Assembly: GCA_023376005.1 (NCBI GenBank)
Contig: CM042141.1
Span: forward strand, 100,741,946-100,805,945
Length of the DNA stretch: 64,000 bases
Reading direction: 5' to 3'
DNA from: Doryteuthis pealeii
Lineage: Eukaryota; Mollusca; Cephalopoda; Myopsida; Loliginidae
Part shown: one piece after another, positions 10,334-20,651 of the stretch
How positions within the stretch are numbered: the stretch's first letter is position 1
Layout: every line of letters begins with the position of its first letter
Translations under genes and position numbers: made by a program
Notes under the pieces: generated by a model
Told to the model about the DNA's origin: nothing
Database searches by the model: none
Seen by the model: only the letters and a program-made list of their open reading frames with translations

Positions 10334-10889
10334 TTAAAATATAGTTCTGGATTTTACCTTCATTGCCAAGCAGACTACAGAGTTTCTTCATATGAAACAC
10401 AAAATATGAGTAATGTGTATGGGGTATATAATTCTTCTAAGCTAGAACTGCTTCCATCAATACAAAAAAAAAAAAAAAAGACAAAAAAAAAAACTATTTT
10501 TGGCAAAGCTCAACAAACTTTAACAAATGGACCCAAAATATCTCATGATCCAATTCATCCTAGGACTGACCAAGGGTCATTGATCATTCTCTCTGGGAGT
10601 GATAAATGCTATGCGGCTGAAATTGCTTTGTTAACTTGATTTATTCCTCTACCTCACACACACACGCACAATAATCTGAGTAAATCTTTAGCCTCAAAAT
10701 TTATTGGATACTTTCTTAACCAGGCATTTGAAACAGAAAAAATATTAAATTGGCTCTACAAGTAGGCATGATAAACTAAAAGAAAAAGAAAAAAAAAAAA
10801 TTTTTTTAAATTTTTTTTTCAATTCTTTTTGAAAGTGGCGCAGAATATGAAATTTCAGAAAAAATTAAAAACTGTTATCGAGTTTCTCT

Positions 10890-11100
10890 GAATTGACCAA
10901 TTAGACACACACTGTAGTGGGCATTGAGTTAAGACAGTTTTAAGTGACAGTTATCTCTGGGTTGCCGGTTCAATCCTGGTCAAGGGCGACAGTAACATAG
11001 AATAATTAACACAGCTTAACACTTGTACCCAATCAGGGTTTTAATGGAATGCAAACAGTCTACCCCGTGGACTGAATAAAGGGTTAGGTTTGAAGGCTCC
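10890..11100 (+). mobile_element. Possible extra tRNA-like SINE
   Basis: CCGGTTCAATCCTGG at about 10965 resembles a pol III B box, with a possible A-box region upstream. Only this copy is seen, so it is a weak call. Confidence 0.3.
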
Positions 11101-11102
11101 CG

Positions 11103-11215
11103 ATTACAACAGGAAGTCTGACAAGAAATACCTGAAGAAGGCTGGAGGGCACATCAGCCGAAATGTTGTGCAGATAACAATAAAGATGAGGACAATAGTC
11201 CTAATAATCCAAATG
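11103..11215 (+). mobile_element. FB-1 single arm
   Basis: One terminus of FB-1: ACCTGAAGAAGGCTGGAGGG, then AACAATAAAGATGAGGACAA. The partner arm is not adjacent. The complete FB-1 at 11257-11565 follows closely. Confidence 0.6.
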
Positions 11216-11256
11216 TTATTTGTATTTTTTAGATGAGGCTTGATCTGAATAATTTT

Positions 11257-11565
11257 AATTTTTCAGGTTGTCGTCCTTATCTTTATTGTGGTATGTATAA
11301 ACACATTTCGACCGCTGTATCCCCCGGCTTTAAGTTGTTCCCCCGTGTATCCGAGCATAGTAAAGATCCAAACTGGGAAATCATTTTTAATAATTTAACG
11401 CCTGTTTGATCAATTGTCAAACTATAAAAAATGATTTCCCAGGTTGGATCATTACTATACTCGGATACACAGGAAACAGCTGAGAAAGGCCAGAGGATAC
11501 AGTGGCCGAAACTGTGTGTTTATACATACCACAATAAAGATGAGGAAAACAGTCTGAAAAATCAA
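11257..11565. mobile_element. FB-1 fold-back element, second copy
   Basis: Inverted arms with the same blocks as 5901-6305 (CTTATCTTTATTGTGGTATG at left; ACATACCACAATAAAGATGA at right). Flanks AATAATTTT (11248-11256) and AATAACTTT (11566-11574) match at 8 of 9, supporting a TSD of about 9 bp. Confidence 0.75.
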
Positions 11566-11628
11566 AATAACTTTGAGTTCTTCTTAGAAATTGTATATGT
11601 AGTGTGTTTCAAAGTTTTTTTTTTATCT

Positions 11629-11968
11629 GATGGTTTGGTTTGTTTAATGGCATATCAACCTTCTTGGTTATTCAATGCCAAAGCAACCCTTGTAAAAGAA
11701 CAGTAATAGTGCTATTTAGTTTATACCTTTCCCAAGGGTATTAGTCTGAAAGTGAACATAATAGCACAACTAGAGTTCAAACTCACAAAGCCACCCTCAT
11801 AAAAGAACAGTAGTGGTGCTATTTAACTCATAGCTGAGGGAATGAAGGGGTTCATACCTTTCCTAAGGGTATTAGTCCAAAAGTGAATATAACAGCATGA
11901 CTGGAGTTTAAACTTGCTTACTACAATGTTGCACACCAGTACATTATCCACTATGCCGCAAGGATTTC
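11629..11968 (-). mobile_element. SINE-M, partial tandem duplication
   Basis: Tail-1 and body at 11629-11788, then a second body and head at 11790-11968. The blocks AAAGAACAGTA and AAGGGTATTAGTC occur twice in direct order. The tRNA-like head lies at the right end (complement of GGCATAGTGGATAATG). Confidence 0.7.
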
Positions 11969-11999
11969 CTTTTGTATGGTTTCTAATATTCCTATCTAA

Positions 12000-12530
12000 A
12001 ACTAATAATTATATAGTTGCAAGTAATTATTTCTATCTAATAATGATCATTTGTGTGCAAACAATTATATAGTTTCAAGTAACTAATAATGATAATCTAT
12101 ATATTAATATTCTTGTTCCTTAATCTTCCAATTGCTATCATCTTAAAACACCCTCTGGTTGAAAATGAGACTGACCAAATCATCCAAGATGAAATGCAAA
12201 AATGTAAATCCTGATTATCTGGTGTCGCTTATTCGACAAATTATTTCTTATGAGTGTCATCACCTCAGCTAAATAATGGAACATTCCGTTTTTATTATAA
12301 AGAAAGAAGAGGAAGAAAAAGGACATGCTACACAAAAAAAAATATAAGAAAGAAAGAGTAGGGGAAAAATAGAGGGAAGGGGTGAGCACACAGAAGCAAT
12401 AACGCTAATCTGTTTCAATCAAACAATGAAAAGAAGGAAAGGAAAAAAAAAAAAAGTGAGAGAGAGTTATATCAAAATTATTATACTTTCACATATTGAA
12501 CTATTTTACAATAGCTCTTAAGTAAACATA
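12000..12530. other. Unassigned AT-rich stretch
   Basis: Contains repeated AATAATTATATAGTT-type motifs near 12005-12085 and purine-rich runs at 12300-12460. Nothing coding recognised. Confidence 0.5.
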
Positions 12531-12696
12531 TCTGTGTAATTCATTTCTAAAAAACTATTGAAATGTATTTACAGTTAACTTGAAATGGTGAGGGAAGAAA
12601 AAAGAAAAACACTGGGCCGCATGGATATGATTTTACTGCGTCCCTTTAGATTTTTATTTGTCAGAGATGCAGGACGCGTACCTATCAGCATCACTG
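12531..12696 (-). mobile_element. MITE-1 half copy
   Basis: Begins inside the element (TCTGTGTAATTCATTTC) and ends at the terminus CTATCAGCATCACTG. It lacks the other half, complementary to the 8653-8828 truncation, but its flanks differ. Confidence 0.8.
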
Positions 12697-13198
12697 CAAA
12701 CTTTGTAATAACTAAATTTTCATACTGTGGTATATCCACAGGTCCTGCTAGTAGTAGTAATAATAATAATCTTTAGTAAACAATTATAGCTTCCACTACC
12801 ATTTCCTGGGAGAGTGATTTCAAAGGATGTGTGAAATGTCTGCTAATGCAAAGCAACAGATTTAATATGACAGTTTTATGGAGTTGAGATTTATATATAC
12901 AAGTCAGGGTTGTCTGGCATTTGGATAAATATTAACAGAAAACTACATTTTGCATAGAACATCCAAGAGTTATTTGTTTTGTTTGTTTTTAAAGAAAAAA
13001 GAGGGAGGGTCTTAAACATGGTATTTATTTGTATTTTACACTCATGCTTTGAAGAGATTACTAACTTTATTAATAAAAAATCAATAAAGTTTATTTCAGT
13101 GGAAATTATCTTAGAAAACTGATTAGAAATTTCCCAAATCTTATAAACATTCAATTAAAAATCATACTTGTCTATTTCAAACAGAAATCATGTAGTAG

Positions 13199-13415
13199 AT
13201 ATAAAGCCGGAGGAGTCAATCCTCTTTTCACTAGCACTAAACCAGGGAGATTTAGTCTTCTTGATGTCTGAGTTGGTGCACCGTACCTACCATCAGCTCC
13301 CCACTTTACTGCAGATACAAGCTGTGCTACTCATAAGCAAAGTTGACAAAGGCCGGTATTGAAACTGGAACCTTGTGGTTCTTAGACAGATGCTCTACTG
13401 ATAGAGCTAAACCAG
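13199..13415 (-). mobile_element. SINE-K copy
   Basis: Body (GGAGTCAATCCTCTTTTCAC, CTACCATCAGCTCCCCAC) and complete tRNA-like head (ATGCTCTACTGATAGAGCTA) on the minus strand. Confidence 0.8.
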
Positions 13416-13470
13416 CCGTATATAATCAAATGCAAATTTATGTGGAGAAAAAATAAATAACAAAAATAAA

Positions 13471-13472
<2 letters not shown>

Positions 13473-13512
<40 letters not shown>
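13473..13512. repeat. (GT)n microsatellite
   Basis: About 20 uninterrupted GT units. Confidence 0.95.
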
Positions 13513-13642
13513 ATGAGTGTATTTCCAAGATTTGTTCAAGACAGCACACAGTATCCTTGTGTGGTTCCCATCTAACTTCTTCCCTTATCATTCCATTAGA
13601 GTTTAAGTGGAGTAGCACTAACCTACATAAACTGTAGAGGCT

Positions 13643-13930
13643 GGTTGGTTGGTTTGATTTTATGGCATTTCAACCCTTGTTGGGTTATTTTATGCTGAAG
13701 ACGTTTTGTTTTATTCATTCATGATGGTACTCAATTTTTTTTTTTTTTGAAAACTCATTTTTTCTACTTAACCCATAAATGTGACACTACCAAGTATTAC
13801 CACTCTGGGTCAGATGCAATTTAAAGTCATATCCAGGACAATAAGACCCTCAGCCACCACCTTCTAGTACAAATATGATAAAAAGGGTTGGGGATCTGCC
13901 ATAAGGGTAATAGGGTTTGCACCAGAAACT
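13643..13930 (-). mobile_element. SINE-G copy, partial
   Basis: Tail-1 (GGTTGGTTGGTTTGATTTTA) at left, then TTAACCCATAAATG, CACTCTGGGTCAGA and ACCCTCAGCCACCACCTTCT. The 5' head and proximal body are missing. Confidence 0.75.
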
Positions 13931-15099
13931 GTAAATAACTAAAACTAAATTTATTCCAACAGCAAAAGTTTTGGTAAAAATTATTCTGCACTCAATTTCT
14001 ATTTCCACTGAAATTTGAAATTTATCAACATTGAGTTTGTCTGTTTTAGAGAAGTTAACATCACCAAATGTTAAACCATGATGACTCAAATTTATCCAGA
14101 TCAAATTTGCTCCAGTTGCCTACCCAACGCTTGAAATCAATAATCTCTGACTTGAATGATTTCTATACGGAAAGTGAGTCACGTGACTAGAATATAGTCA
14201 AGCAAAAATGTTGAAAACAAAACTGAACCAGAAATTAATCTGACGAATAAGAGATAAGCAAAAAACAACAACAAAAAAAAAAAAATCAAACTATTTGAAC
14301 TTGTTCCCCCGCAATATCTTGAGTAAACTTTTGATACGTTGTACAGTAGCAACACCAGCACTTTCGTTGATTTTGGTGGACATTGACAAATTACGACAGT
14401 AATCAGTTTAAAATCGCAATTTCTCACCTATTTCTGGTCCAAATATAAGAATATTTATATGGTTGGAAAGAAAAGAAAATAATCTTTCTAAATATTTAAT
14501 TTATATGTGTTTTTATCCATTGAGCTATTTTTTACGGGGAGTTAAAACGGTATTTTTCTTCAAATAGCCGAAAATGTGAGTTTTTTTTTTTTCGAGACTA
14601 AATTTTACATGTTAGATTTTTGTAAAATCAAAGTGACTAATCATTATTAAATATTCTTGGAATTTTACACTTAATTAGAAGACACATTAAACTACAAGCA
14701 GGAACTTGTATTTTTTCTTTTCCAATGTTTGGAAGCAAAAATATGATAGACAAAAGTTGACAGAGATTTTTTCAAAAAGTATAAGTTCAGAAAAAAAAAA
14801 AAAAGAAAAGAAAAAAAAAGCACTATATAATTAATAGAAGATAGTCTCAGAATTATTTTCAAAATCAATTGGGAATGCTATGTACAATAGGTGTCAGTCT
14901 ACCAAACTAAGTTTCATTTCTATCGAAAGACTTTTGCCCACATCAGCTGCATATTCACGTCCTTGTAGGCAAGTCTTAGACTATGCCAACTGTTTCATTT
15001 GCAGTCGGTAAAGACCCCCTTGCCCCCACAATCCATTTTAATTGAAGTTTTTCAAAATTTTATAAACAAGATTTAACATCTTGACAATCTATGGAAAAT
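13931..15099. other. Unassigned stretch with an E-box palindrome
   Basis: No repeat family or credible ORF recognised over more than 1.1 kb, which is unusual in this window. It contains the palindrome GTCACGTGAC at 14178-14187, the extended CACGTG E-box type bound by bHLH-Zip factors. A chance occurrence cannot be excluded. Confidence 0.4.
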
Positions 15100-15220
15100 G
15101 GTTTGGTTTCATTTCTTTGTTTAATGGCATATCAAACTTTGTGGGTTGTTTAATGCCAAAGCCATCCTTGATGAAGAACAGTAGTGGTATTATTTAACCC
15201 AAAGCTGGGATGGAAGATGT
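15100..15220 (-). mobile_element. SINE-M 3' half
   Basis: Tail-1 (CTTTGTTTAATGGCATATCA) and distal body (GAAGAACAGTAGTGGTATTA, TTTAACCCAAAGCTGGGA). The head is missing. Confidence 0.75.
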
Positions 15221-15329
15221 TCTTGTAAATCTGGAAATTGGCATAATGACTAGAAAGTGAAATAACTTTGGATATAAAATTTCAAAAAATTAATAAATCT
15301 TATCATTGGTTGGAAAATATATAATTATT

Positions 15330-15960
15330 ATTTCACACTTACACTGGAGTCTGAGTGACAACAAGTCTCCTCAGGTCTCCAGGACTCTTCTGAGTATTCT
15401 AGCTGATCTCAACAATGCTGTTGTCTGGATGGTCTCAATTCTTTCTCTGATTTCCAGTTCCTCTATGATAGTACTAATTTACATGACTCTTTCTTGCAAT
15501 CTATCTATCAGCCATCACTCTTGGCAGGCCCTCTACATGGCATCCAGTGTCAGAGCTGATGAGGGTAAGGTTTTGCTGGTCAGCCACCACTGGTGTGTCC
15601 ATGCATAGGAGTCCATAGAAGAACATCACTTATGAGTTTGTCTAGCAATGCTCAGCTTGTCTTATTAATCATCTTACTTGGATGGTTTGTAGTTGGTTGG
15701 TTGTTTAATTTTACGGCATATCAATCCTTTTTGGGTCATTTAATGCCGAATTAAATCATTTTGATATTTGATTTACTTACAGTACCTGTGGTTGCTTAAA
15801 TGGTCACCCATCTAAGTATTGAACAGGCTCATCACTACTTAACTTCGGTGATAGTCCGGGAACCGCTGCTTTTACCGTGAGTTGACCGTAAATGGATGGT
15901 TTGTGAGATAGGAGGTAAGCATATGACTGCACAAAGATAACCACACTTAATAAATGTTTG
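15330..15960 (-). mobile_element. LINE 3' fragment split by SINE-5S
   Basis: The minus-strand translation shows remnants equivalent to HAGHC, VMF.YGLL, VADQ.., SSDTGC and GLPRVMADR, matching the C-terminus of the LINE at 18756-19432. The SINE at 15691-15892 interrupts it, and sequence resumes at 15905 with GATAGGAGGTAAGCAT, also seen in the LINE fragment near 60945. Multiple stops. Confidence 0.65.
15691..15892 (-). mobile_element. SINE-5S, complete, 12-bp TSD
   Basis: Flanked by the perfect direct repeat TGGATGGTTTGT (15679-15690 and 15893-15904). On the minus strand the first ~118 nt align to 5S rRNA: TACGGTCAA start, ACCGAAGTTAAGTAGTG (5S: GAAGCTAAGCAG), AATACTTAGATGGGTGACC (5S: AGTACTTGGATGGGAGACC), GGTACTGTA end. 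It continues into Tail-1 (GGCATTAAATGACCC, TTGATATGCCGTAAAA). This is the layout of a 5S-derived (SINE3-type) retroposon, transcribed from the internal 5S promoter and mobilised by a LINE. Confidence 0.8.
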
Positions 15961-15964
15961 GTCA

Positions 15965-16025
15965 CTTTAATTTTATTCATTCAACAGCATATCAACTCCT
16001 TATGGGTTATTTAATGCCAAAATTT
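15965..16025 (-). mobile_element. Tail-1 fragment
   Basis: CAGCATATCAACTCC followed by GGGTTATTTAATGCC: Tail-1 with no identifiable head, ending at the MITE-1 boundary. Confidence 0.6.
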
Positions 16026-16035
16026 GATTCATTAG

Positions 16036-16355
16036 CAGTGATGCTGATAGCTTTTTAATTTAATGTATCCTGATATGCACGGATTTGATTTGAATGAGTC
16101 ACCGAGAAATTTGATGGGTCCCAACTAAAGTTTCTTTATAAATTGCAGAGTTTTTATCTATGAACAACTAAAGCCATCTAACCCCTACCTTGTACCCCAT
16201 ACAGTGTAATTCGTTCCCAAGAAAATATTAAAATGTATTTACAGTTAGCTAGAAATTTAAGAAAAAAATACTGGGATGCATGGATATGATTTTTATAAGT
16301 CCTTTTAGATTTTTATGTGTCAGTGACACAGGACGCATACCTATCAGCATCTCTG
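16036..16355 (-). mobile_element. MITE-1 copy, complete
   Basis: Runs from CAGTGATGCTGATAGC to CCTATCAGCATCTCTG. Six-base flanks (CATTAG / TAAAAT) do not match, so the TSD is eroded or was never readable. Confidence 0.85.
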
Positions 16356-16554
16356 TAAAATGTTCAATTGTAATAACTATTTTCAATGTTCAATTTTTAA
16401 AAATCTTTTTTTAATTTTCTTTTTTAGAATAATGGTCAGAGTGAAAAGTCACTGAAATTATGATGAAAGAAATGAACAGTTGCAAATTAATATAAACAAT
16501 AAGAAAACTGATAGAATGCACTTGTACATTGATAGATCTATTTACATTACAGTA

Positions 16555-16808
16555 AGGGCCGGGTTAGCTCAGTCGGTAGAGCGTTCGGCTAGAAACCACA
16601 AGGTTCCTAGTTCGATACCGGTCCTCGCCAACTCAGCGTATGAGTAGCACAGGGATCTGTGCGGTAAAGTAAGGAGCTGATGGTAGGTATGGCTCTCCAC
16701 CTCAGATGCTAAAAACAATCTCCTTGGTATAGCGCTATTGAAAAGGGGATAGACTCCCTTGCTGACTGGCTAATACCGACTTTAGGCCGCCCCGTCGACT
16801 TTACTTAC
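16555..16808 (+). mobile_element. SINE-K, complete reference copy
   Basis: Perfect 14-bp TSD TTTACATTACAGTA at 16541-16554 and 16809-16822. The head GGGCCGGGTTAGCTCAGTCG...TAGAGCG carries a canonical A box and a near-canonical B box (AGTTCGATACC), giving a tRNA-like unit of about 72 nt. The body is about 165 nt, with a TTTAC-type tail (GACTTTACTTAC). The head resembles tRNA-Lys and, from memory, octopus SINEs of that class. Confidence 0.9.
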
Positions 16809-16892
16809 TTTACATTACAGTACAACCTACAACATCTCTATGAACGAGCTTCAGAAGGTCATCTAATCATAGCTGAAGATATGTTTATTTTA

Positions 16893-17000
16893 CTTGAGGC
16901 TTGATAATTTGTATTATTTAGATTTTTCAGACTGTTGTCCTTATCTTTATTATTATATACACATTTCAGCCGATGTACCCTCTAGCCTTCTTCAGGTGAG
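16893..17000. mobile_element. FB-1 single arm
   Basis: GAGGCTTGATAATTTGTATT, then CAGACTGTTGTCCTTATC and TTTCAGCCGATGTACCCTCT: one FB-1 arm. It abuts the mariner remnant, and its partner arm is not seen after it. Confidence 0.6.
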
Positions 17001-17002
17001 TC

Positions 17003-17891
17003 AAATTCTGCAGTTGTCCTGGAAAACACCAAAAAACTCCACAAACTCCTTTTAGCCGATCGTAAATTGAAGTTGTGTGAGATAGCAGACGAGTTGAAGA
17101 TATCAGAAGGCAGTGTATTCACCATTTGTCAATGAGAAAGCTGTGTTCCTAGTGAGTGCCGCGTTTGCTCACAATCGATCAAAAACAACAACACATTGAC
17201 TATTCAGAGCGTTGTTTGCAACCGTTTCAATGCAACAAAAAGGAGTTTTTGCATAAATATGTGACAATAGATGAAACAAGGATCCACCACTTCACTTCAG
17301 AGTCAAATCGGTAGTCAATTGAGTGGACAGCAGCAGGTGAAAGCTGACCAAAGACGCAAACATCAGCAGGCCTCCATATTTTGGGATGTGCAAGGTATTT
17401 TGTTCACAAATTACCTTGAGAAAGGAAGAACCATCAATAGCGAATATTATATAGCATTATTGGTGCGTTTGAAGGAAGAAATCACCAAAAAACGACCACA
17501 AATGAAGAAGAAAAAAGTGCTCTTTCACCAAGACAATGCACTGTGTCACAGGTTGATCGCAATGATAGCAAAACTACATTAATTGCACTTTGAATTGCTT
17601 CCATACCCACCCTATTCTCCAGATCTGGCCCCCAGCGACTACTGGTTGTTTGCAGACCTCGAAAGAATGCTCCAGGGAAAGTGATTTGGCTCCAATGAAG
17701 AAGTGATATCAGAAACTGAGGCGTATTTTGAGGCCAAAGACAAATCATTCCACAAAAAAGGCATCGAATTGTTAGAGAAGCATTGGAATCAGTGTAGCAC
17801 CCTAGAAGGAGATTATGTTAATGAATAAAGTTGAATTTTGCCTAAAAGTTGTTGTCTTATTAGTTAGGCCCAGGACTTATTGAGTGATGTG
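17003..17891 (+). pseudogene. Mariner-family transposase remnant
   Basis: A DDE transposase that cuts and pastes its element at TA sites. Degraded helix-turn-helix remnants lie near 17060-17130 (DRKLKLCEIADELKISEG). All three catalytic Asp codons are visible: 17270-17272 (TIDETRI), 17532-17534 (HQDNA) and 17637-17639 (SPDLAPSDYW). The second and third are separated by exactly 34 residues, the mariner DD34D signature. Stops at 17580 and about 17684, one frameshift between the first and second Asp, and an internal stop in the HTH region kill it. The natural C-terminus (LEGDYVNE, stop at 17826) and a right terminus ending near 17891 (AGGCCCAGGACTTATTGAG) remain. The left terminus was not found. 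Confidence 0.9.
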
Positions 17892-18001
17892 TTAACTCCT
17901 AATTAATCAACTATAATTGCATGAAATAAGCCACTAGAAATGAAATACAAAATTGAATATTATCATCATTACATATAATTAATTATGTTATATATATTAT
18001 A

Positions 18002-18440
18002 TTAGAATCAGCTACCCAGCATTGCCTGGGTAGAAGGTGGGGGCAAGAAGTTAGTCGCACAGATCCATTATTACCGAATCGTGAGTTGAATCCTCGCAGG
18101 ATGCCCCATTAAAACCTCTACATAAAAAAGACCTTGCATTGAATCAGCCTGGTGGGGCATCAGAAAAAAAGTGCACAGACACTCTGAAAAGAGAAAATCA
18201 ATGTTTCCGATTTAAAATATTAAATGCAAAAAAAATTCATGCTGTCACTATTTGAATTTTATTTTTTAATTATCCTCACAAGTATAAATCAAATCTTCAT
18301 TATTTTTGCTCAAAAAGCAAGATCTGGTGATAGTGAATGTGTATATATATTTACATTGTCATTAATTGTTTTATTTTCATAGTTTTCTCCCGACATACAC
18401 ATAGATACACACAGCTGCCCTTCATATATGTATCGATAGA
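18002..18440 (-). mobile_element. HEL-3 Helitron-like element, second copy
   Basis: On the minus strand it starts TCTATCGATACATATATGAA after A and ends with hairpin TACCCAGGCAATGCTGGGTA, then GCTGATTCTAA before T. The interior matches 10030-10333. A SINE-C-like segment (18046-18110: GATCCATTATTACCGAATCG, GAATCCTCGC) lies inside, which makes this copy longer. Confidence 0.75.
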
Positions 18441-18526
18441 TTATCATTCCAATTTTTTTTTTTAATACCACTGGAAAGAGTAAATTCTAAAAATAAAAGC
18501 TTTGAGGTTTTTCTTAGGTGAAAGAA

Positions 18527-19810
18527 TTGATTGATTTGAACAGCATGACAACTAACTAGGGTTATTTCATACCTAAAAGTTAGGGAATAGTATTCATTGA
18601 ATGTTTATATTTACATTTTTGTGTAGTTGTTTCTTAAGTTTTTTGCACGGTTATATAATAGCAAGTATTCCTATCAAATGAAAATGATTTACACAGTTGT
18701 TTGTATGATTTCAAGTATTCCTATCTAATACTAATAATCCCAAGTAATTATTCATGTTGCCCTTTCATCGGCCTACACATGAACTCCGATAAAACAGAGT
18801 ACATGTGTTTTAAAAATGAAGGAGACATCTCTACACTCGATGGCAAACCCCTAAAATTGGTAAAACAATTCACATACCGAGGCAGTAATATCTCATCAAC
18901 AGAAAGCGATGTTAATACACACATAGGAAAGGCATGGTCTGCTATAAACAAATTGTCAGTCATATGGAAGTCCGATCTCACGGACAAACTAAAGCGACAA
19001 TTCTTCCAGGCCGTACGTTGTATCAATGCTACTGTACGGCTGTACCACCTGGACCCTAACGAAGCGACTGGAGTATAAACTGGACGGTAGCTGCACAAGA
19101 ATGCTGTGTGCAGTCTTAAACAAGACGTGGAAACAACACCCCACGAGAAAACAGTTGTATGGCCACCTGCCCTATATCACACAAACCATTTGTGTAAGAC
19201 GAACGAGACACGCCGGACACTGCTGGAGAAGCAAGGACGAACTCATAAATGATGTTCTTCTGTGGAAACCATCACCTGTGCACATTAGTGTAGGCTGACC
19301 GGCAAAGACATACATTGACCAAGTCTGTGCGGATACTCGATGCTGCACAGAGGACCTCCCAGGAGCAATGAACAATAGGGAAGGTTGGTGAGAGATTGTC
19401 ATGGATTTCCGTGCTGCCAGCGCAACATGATGAATTATTCATATATTTAATAATGAACATTTCTTTGTACACTATATAAGTAACTATTCTTAGTAGAAAT
19501 AATTTGCAGTTATATGGCATCAAGTATTCATATTACATACAAATAATTTCTAAACAGATCTATTTCACCCATAGCTGGAATGAACAGGTACTACCACTCC
19601 GGGTCAGAGTGGATGTGTGAGCATTGGCAATGAAGGAGTACTCATCAGATCCCCAGAACTGGAGATTCCCCATCAGATGCAGTTTACTGCCATACCCAGG
19701 ACACCCATATATATATTTTTTTTTTGGGGGGGGGGGGGCATGCCTCTTCAGTATGGAGAAGGGGGCTTATGCCTAGTTCAGTATATTTTAAGCCCAGCCA
19801 ATAAGGCTGT
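18527..19810 (-). mobile_element. SINE-G subfamily copy split by LINE
   Basis: Distal part 18527-18755 (AGGGTTATTTCATACC, AAGTATTCCTATC) and proximal part 19433-19810 (CACCCATAGCTGG, CAGGTACTACCACTCCGGGT) form one minus SINE-G relative. The intact parallels at 20652-21048 and 33050-33410 show the same order without the LINE. A poly-G tract lies at about 19725-19738. Confidence 0.75.
18756..19432 (+). pseudogene. 5'-truncated LINE reverse-transcriptase end
   Basis: Encodes the C-terminal part of a non-LTR retrotransposon protein: IGLHMNSDKTEYMCF, FTYRGSNISSTESDV, IGKAW.AINKLS, then in another frame LLYGCTTWTLTKRLE, RHAGHCWRSKDEL and EDLPGAMNNR. There is a frameshift between about 19015 and 19026, and in-frame stops at 19296 and near 19390. 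A 10-bp TSD AATTATTCAT (18746-18755 and 19433-19442) shows an actual, 5'-truncated insertion into a SINE-G. Similarity and the triplet-type 3' ends of sister copies suggest the RTE clade (inference). Confidence 0.85.
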
Positions 19811-19814
19811 TAAA

Positions 19815-20158
19815 TGAAAGCAAGAAGCATAAAAATTATAAGCTTTTTATTTTTCTTTAATCAATCTTTTAAAAAGACAGTAATTACAAATTATATTATT
19901 AATGAATATTTTATAAGAGTACAGAAGTGTCCATGTTTATTTTTAGGAGCGGAACACAAATTTGACAATATTAGAGACACTAAGTATATTAACTGCCACT
20001 TAATATTTCTTATGCAGCCAATCTCTCTAATTACGGGGCAGATCATTTTATGGACTTTCAACTAATTTCAATTATCACCAAAAGCTCTTTGATATTAGTC
20101 GTGTTTGTCCATTCAATAGCTATCTACATATCATTCATATGTATGCATCTATGTTCAT

Positions 20159-20202
<44 letters not shown>

Positions 20203-20650
20203 CATAAATATCCACCTATAGATCTAATATCTATCTATCTAATAGATCTAAGTCTGTTCACATCTATCTATCTGACTTATAGATCTAAGTCTGTTCATAA
20301 GGAATATTGATCAAAAGAGAGTATTTAAATCCCATTTGAAGTTCAACTCTTTTACATTAACTGATAGGAAGATGAAAACAGAAAGTGGAGACAGTTCATT
20401 AACAGCTGAATCTTCTCTCTCACTTTCAGCTGTAAAAATAATGTTCATTAAACTTACAAAACAAAGACAAATGGATAATGTCAAATGGTTTCTATCTTAT
20501 CAGTCCTTGAGAAATGTTGATTTTAATCACACCTGACAGTTCATAGTATATCAACAAGTAAAAAACTTATTTTCATTAACAAAACAAGTGATTTAATTGA
20601 TATCTTAATACTTATTTCTGATTATCATAAAAACAATGAAACAAGTTCTG
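19815..20650. other. Unassigned stretch with microsatellites
   Basis: (TA)n then (TG)n at 20160-20200. A short direct repeat AGATCTAAGTCTGTTCA lies at about 20243 and 20282, within ATCT-rich sequence. No coding similarity recognised. Confidence 0.6.
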
Positions 20651-20651
20651 A

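Noticed and set aside
15775..15892. Genuine 5S rRNA gene or pseudogene array
   Set aside because: Only two heavily diverged copies; one is fused to Tail-1 within a TSD-bounded insertion, so it is a SINE head.
16555..16630. Functional tRNA gene
   Set aside because: The tRNA-like unit continues into a SINE body and tail, is bounded by a TSD, and has changed acceptor/B-box positions.
18748..19098. 116-codon minus-strand ORF
   Set aside because: Shadow of the LINE coding strand; the plus strand carries the recognisable reverse-transcriptase motifs.
20171..20310. Cysteine/valine-rich peptide ORF
   Set aside because: It is a translated TG microsatellite.
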